Shown piece by piece: positions 7,228 through 7,599 of a stretch of 7,599 nucleotides of DNA. The notes under the pieces are model-generated. The model searched no databases. It saw nothing but the letters and a program-made list of their open reading frames with translations, and was not told the DNA's origin. The position numbers and the translations under genes were made by a program. Every line of letters starts with the position of its first letter. Position 1 is the first letter of the stretch. This DNA is from Calditrichota bacterium (lineage in GTDB: Bacteria; Zhuqueibacterota; Zhuqueibacteria; Oleimicrobiales; Geothermoviventaceae): positions 1 through 7,599 of the forward strand of contig JAADFT010000134.1 in NCBI GenBank assembly GCA_013152765.1. The letters are read 5' to 3'.

Positions 7228-7234
7228 ACCTCCT
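7228..7234 (-). promoter_or_regulatory. Ribosome-binding site that fixes the foldase TTG start
   Basis: AGGAGGT on the minus strand (7234-7228) is followed by GTCTC and then TTG (7222-7220). The match and spacing are close to ideal. It decides in favour of this TTG over the upstream GTG at 7324 and places the signal peptide at the exact N-terminus. Confidence 0.85.
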
Positions 7235-7273
7235 GAACAGGTCCACATGCCGAATTTCCACAAGCGAAGAGCA

Positions 7274-7311
7274 CAGGCCAGGCTTACACCCACCGTCCGA
7301 TTTGGCCTGGC
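7274..7311 (-). repeat. Leader inverted repeat with two alternative pairings
   Basis: About 50 bases upstream of the foldase start, CAGGCCA (7274-7280) can pair with TGGCCTG (7303-7309). Alternatively the overlapping GCCAGGC (7277-7283) can pair with GCCTGGC (7305-7311). Each is a perfect 7-bp stem and they exclude each other. There is no T run, so this is not a terminator. It could be an operator-type repeat or a structured 5' leader. Confidence 0.4.
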
Positions 7312-7341
7312 AAACTAAAGGCACCAGCGCTGCCCCGTTGC

Positions 7342-7375
7342 CCTGGAGTGGGAAAAAGCTTCAGACCACTCCGGG
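7342..7375. repeat. Stem-loop in the foldase upstream region
   Basis: CCTGGAGTGG (7342-7351) and CCACTCCGGG (7366-7375) form a 10-bp stem with one G-U wobble in the plus-strand RNA (7 bp unbroken on either strand), around a 14-base loop that contains AAGCTT. No T run follows on either strand. It may be a repetitive extragenic palindrome or a protein-binding site; it cannot be classified from one copy. Confidence 0.4.
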
Positions 7376-7453
7376 CTGGCGCAATCCAACGCAACGAAGT
7401 CTACTACGCCAGCCTCGGGAAACAAAGCCAAAACTGACCCGAAGCCTGTCCGC

Positions 7454-7471
7454 CCGGGGATCAATCCCCGG
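7454..7471. repeat. Compact GC hairpin
   Basis: CCGGGGA (7454-7460) and TCCCCGG (7465-7471) form a perfect 7-bp stem with loop TCAA. No T tract follows on either strand. It stands 16 bases from a second hairpin (7488-7503), so the two may act together, for example at the end of a transcript entering from the right. Confidence 0.45.
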
Positions 7472-7480
7472 ACTAACAAG

Positions 7481-7510
7481 AAAATCCGCCTGCTGAAGCA
7501 GGCTTACTTT
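7481..7510. terminator. Possible bidirectional intrinsic terminator
   Basis: GCCTGC (7488-7493) and GCAGGC (7498-7503) form a perfect 6-bp stem with loop TGAA, extendable by a T-A pair. It is flanked by AAAATCC on the left and TTACTTT on the right. The right flank gives a modest U tract for plus-strand transcripts and the left flank gives GGATTTT for minus-strand transcripts. The most natural reading is the end of a gene lying to the right of the window on the minus strand, insulating the foldase promoter region. Confidence 0.5.
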
Positions 7511-7599
7511 AAGCAAAGATCACTGGCCTCTTGCTGGGAAAAGGCTACGGTCGTGAAAAGTCAACCGCATTTTGAGGTAGCAGAACTAGGTCTACTACG

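Larger units (their letters stand above)
7223..7599. other. Foldase upstream intergenic region
   Basis: These 377 bases hold no supported gene. They contain the leader repeat, the 10-bp stem-loop, the two compact hairpins and a near-direct repeat of 16 bases (7393-7408 and 7584-7599; 14 of 16 identical, the last 10 exact). The foldase promoter should lie here, but no hexamer pair is good enough to call. At the right edge a minus-strand frame is open from 7598 to a TAG at 7545 (17 codons). This could be the C-terminus of a neighbouring gene, but it is too short to judge. Confidence 0.5.

Noticed and set aside
5111..7318. A 735-codon open frame on the plus strand opposite the foldase gene
   Set aside because: It lies entirely antisense to a gene with clear parvulin motifs, a signal peptide, a ribosome-binding site and a terminator. 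Its translation shows no domain and is rich in Arg, His, Leu and Val, as GC-rich codon shadows are.
7545..7598. C-terminal end of a neighbouring minus-strand gene
   Set aside because: Only 17 codons are visible and no motif or context supports it, although a terminator-like hairpin does follow about 40 bases downstream.
1..7599. CRISPR array, tRNA, rRNA, transposase or phage gene
   Set aside because: No regularly spaced repeats, cloverleaf with a GTTCGA-type arm, ribosomal RNA signature or recombinase motif was seen on either strand.

Overview
The window carries three protein genes, all read on the minus strand. Taken right to left they are: a lipoprotein with two parvulin-type peptidyl-prolyl isomerase modules (5474-7222), a very large membrane-bound hybrid histidine kinase with a C-terminal receiver (1076-4975), and a short PHP-family metal-dependent hydrolase (291-995). 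The DNA is GC-rich. Long open frames lie antisense to all three genes, and I read them as composition shadows. A lipid-anchored, SurA/PrsA-like foldase together with a multi-PAS hybrid kinase suggests a free-living bacterium with a Gram-negative type envelope. The style resembles uncultured FCB-related or deltaproteobacteria-like lineages, but nothing here fixes the phylum and this is a low-confidence impression.

Right part (7223-7599): a 377-base non-coding stretch upstream of the foldase gene, rich in inverted repeats. It holds two adjacent compact hairpins, a 10-bp stem-loop, a pair of near-identical 16-mers and a leader hairpin with two alternative pairings. The foldase gene starts at a TTG codon placed five bases after an AGGAGGT ribosome-binding site, and ends 124 bases before a clear minus-strand intrinsic terminator (5312-5350). 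That terminator separates it from the kinase transcription unit.

Middle (1076-5311): a roughly 336-base leader with no convincing promoter, one weak small-ORF candidate and a terminator-like hairpin, followed by the kinase. The kinase order is TM - periplasmic sensor - TM - PAS - PAS - GAF - PAS - PAS - HisKA - HATPase - receiver. Two details stand out. A near-perfect Shine-Dalgarno sequence and ATG lie in frame just before the receiver, so a free receiver protein could be made from the same message. The receiver's first helix also looks about one turn short.

Left part (1-995): the PHP gene starts 80 bases after the kinase stop, with no terminator between them, so co-transcription is plausible. 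The kinase presumably senses an envelope or redox-type signal and passes phosphate to its own receiver. No downstream DNA-binding regulator or phosphotransfer protein is encoded in the window, and no functional link between the PHP enzyme and the kinase can be shown. I saw no CRISPR array, tRNA, rRNA, transposase or phage gene. The most interesting points are the internal translation start, the duplicated foldase architecture with a degenerate second catalytic site, and the kinase's heme-sensor-like domain without a heme motif.
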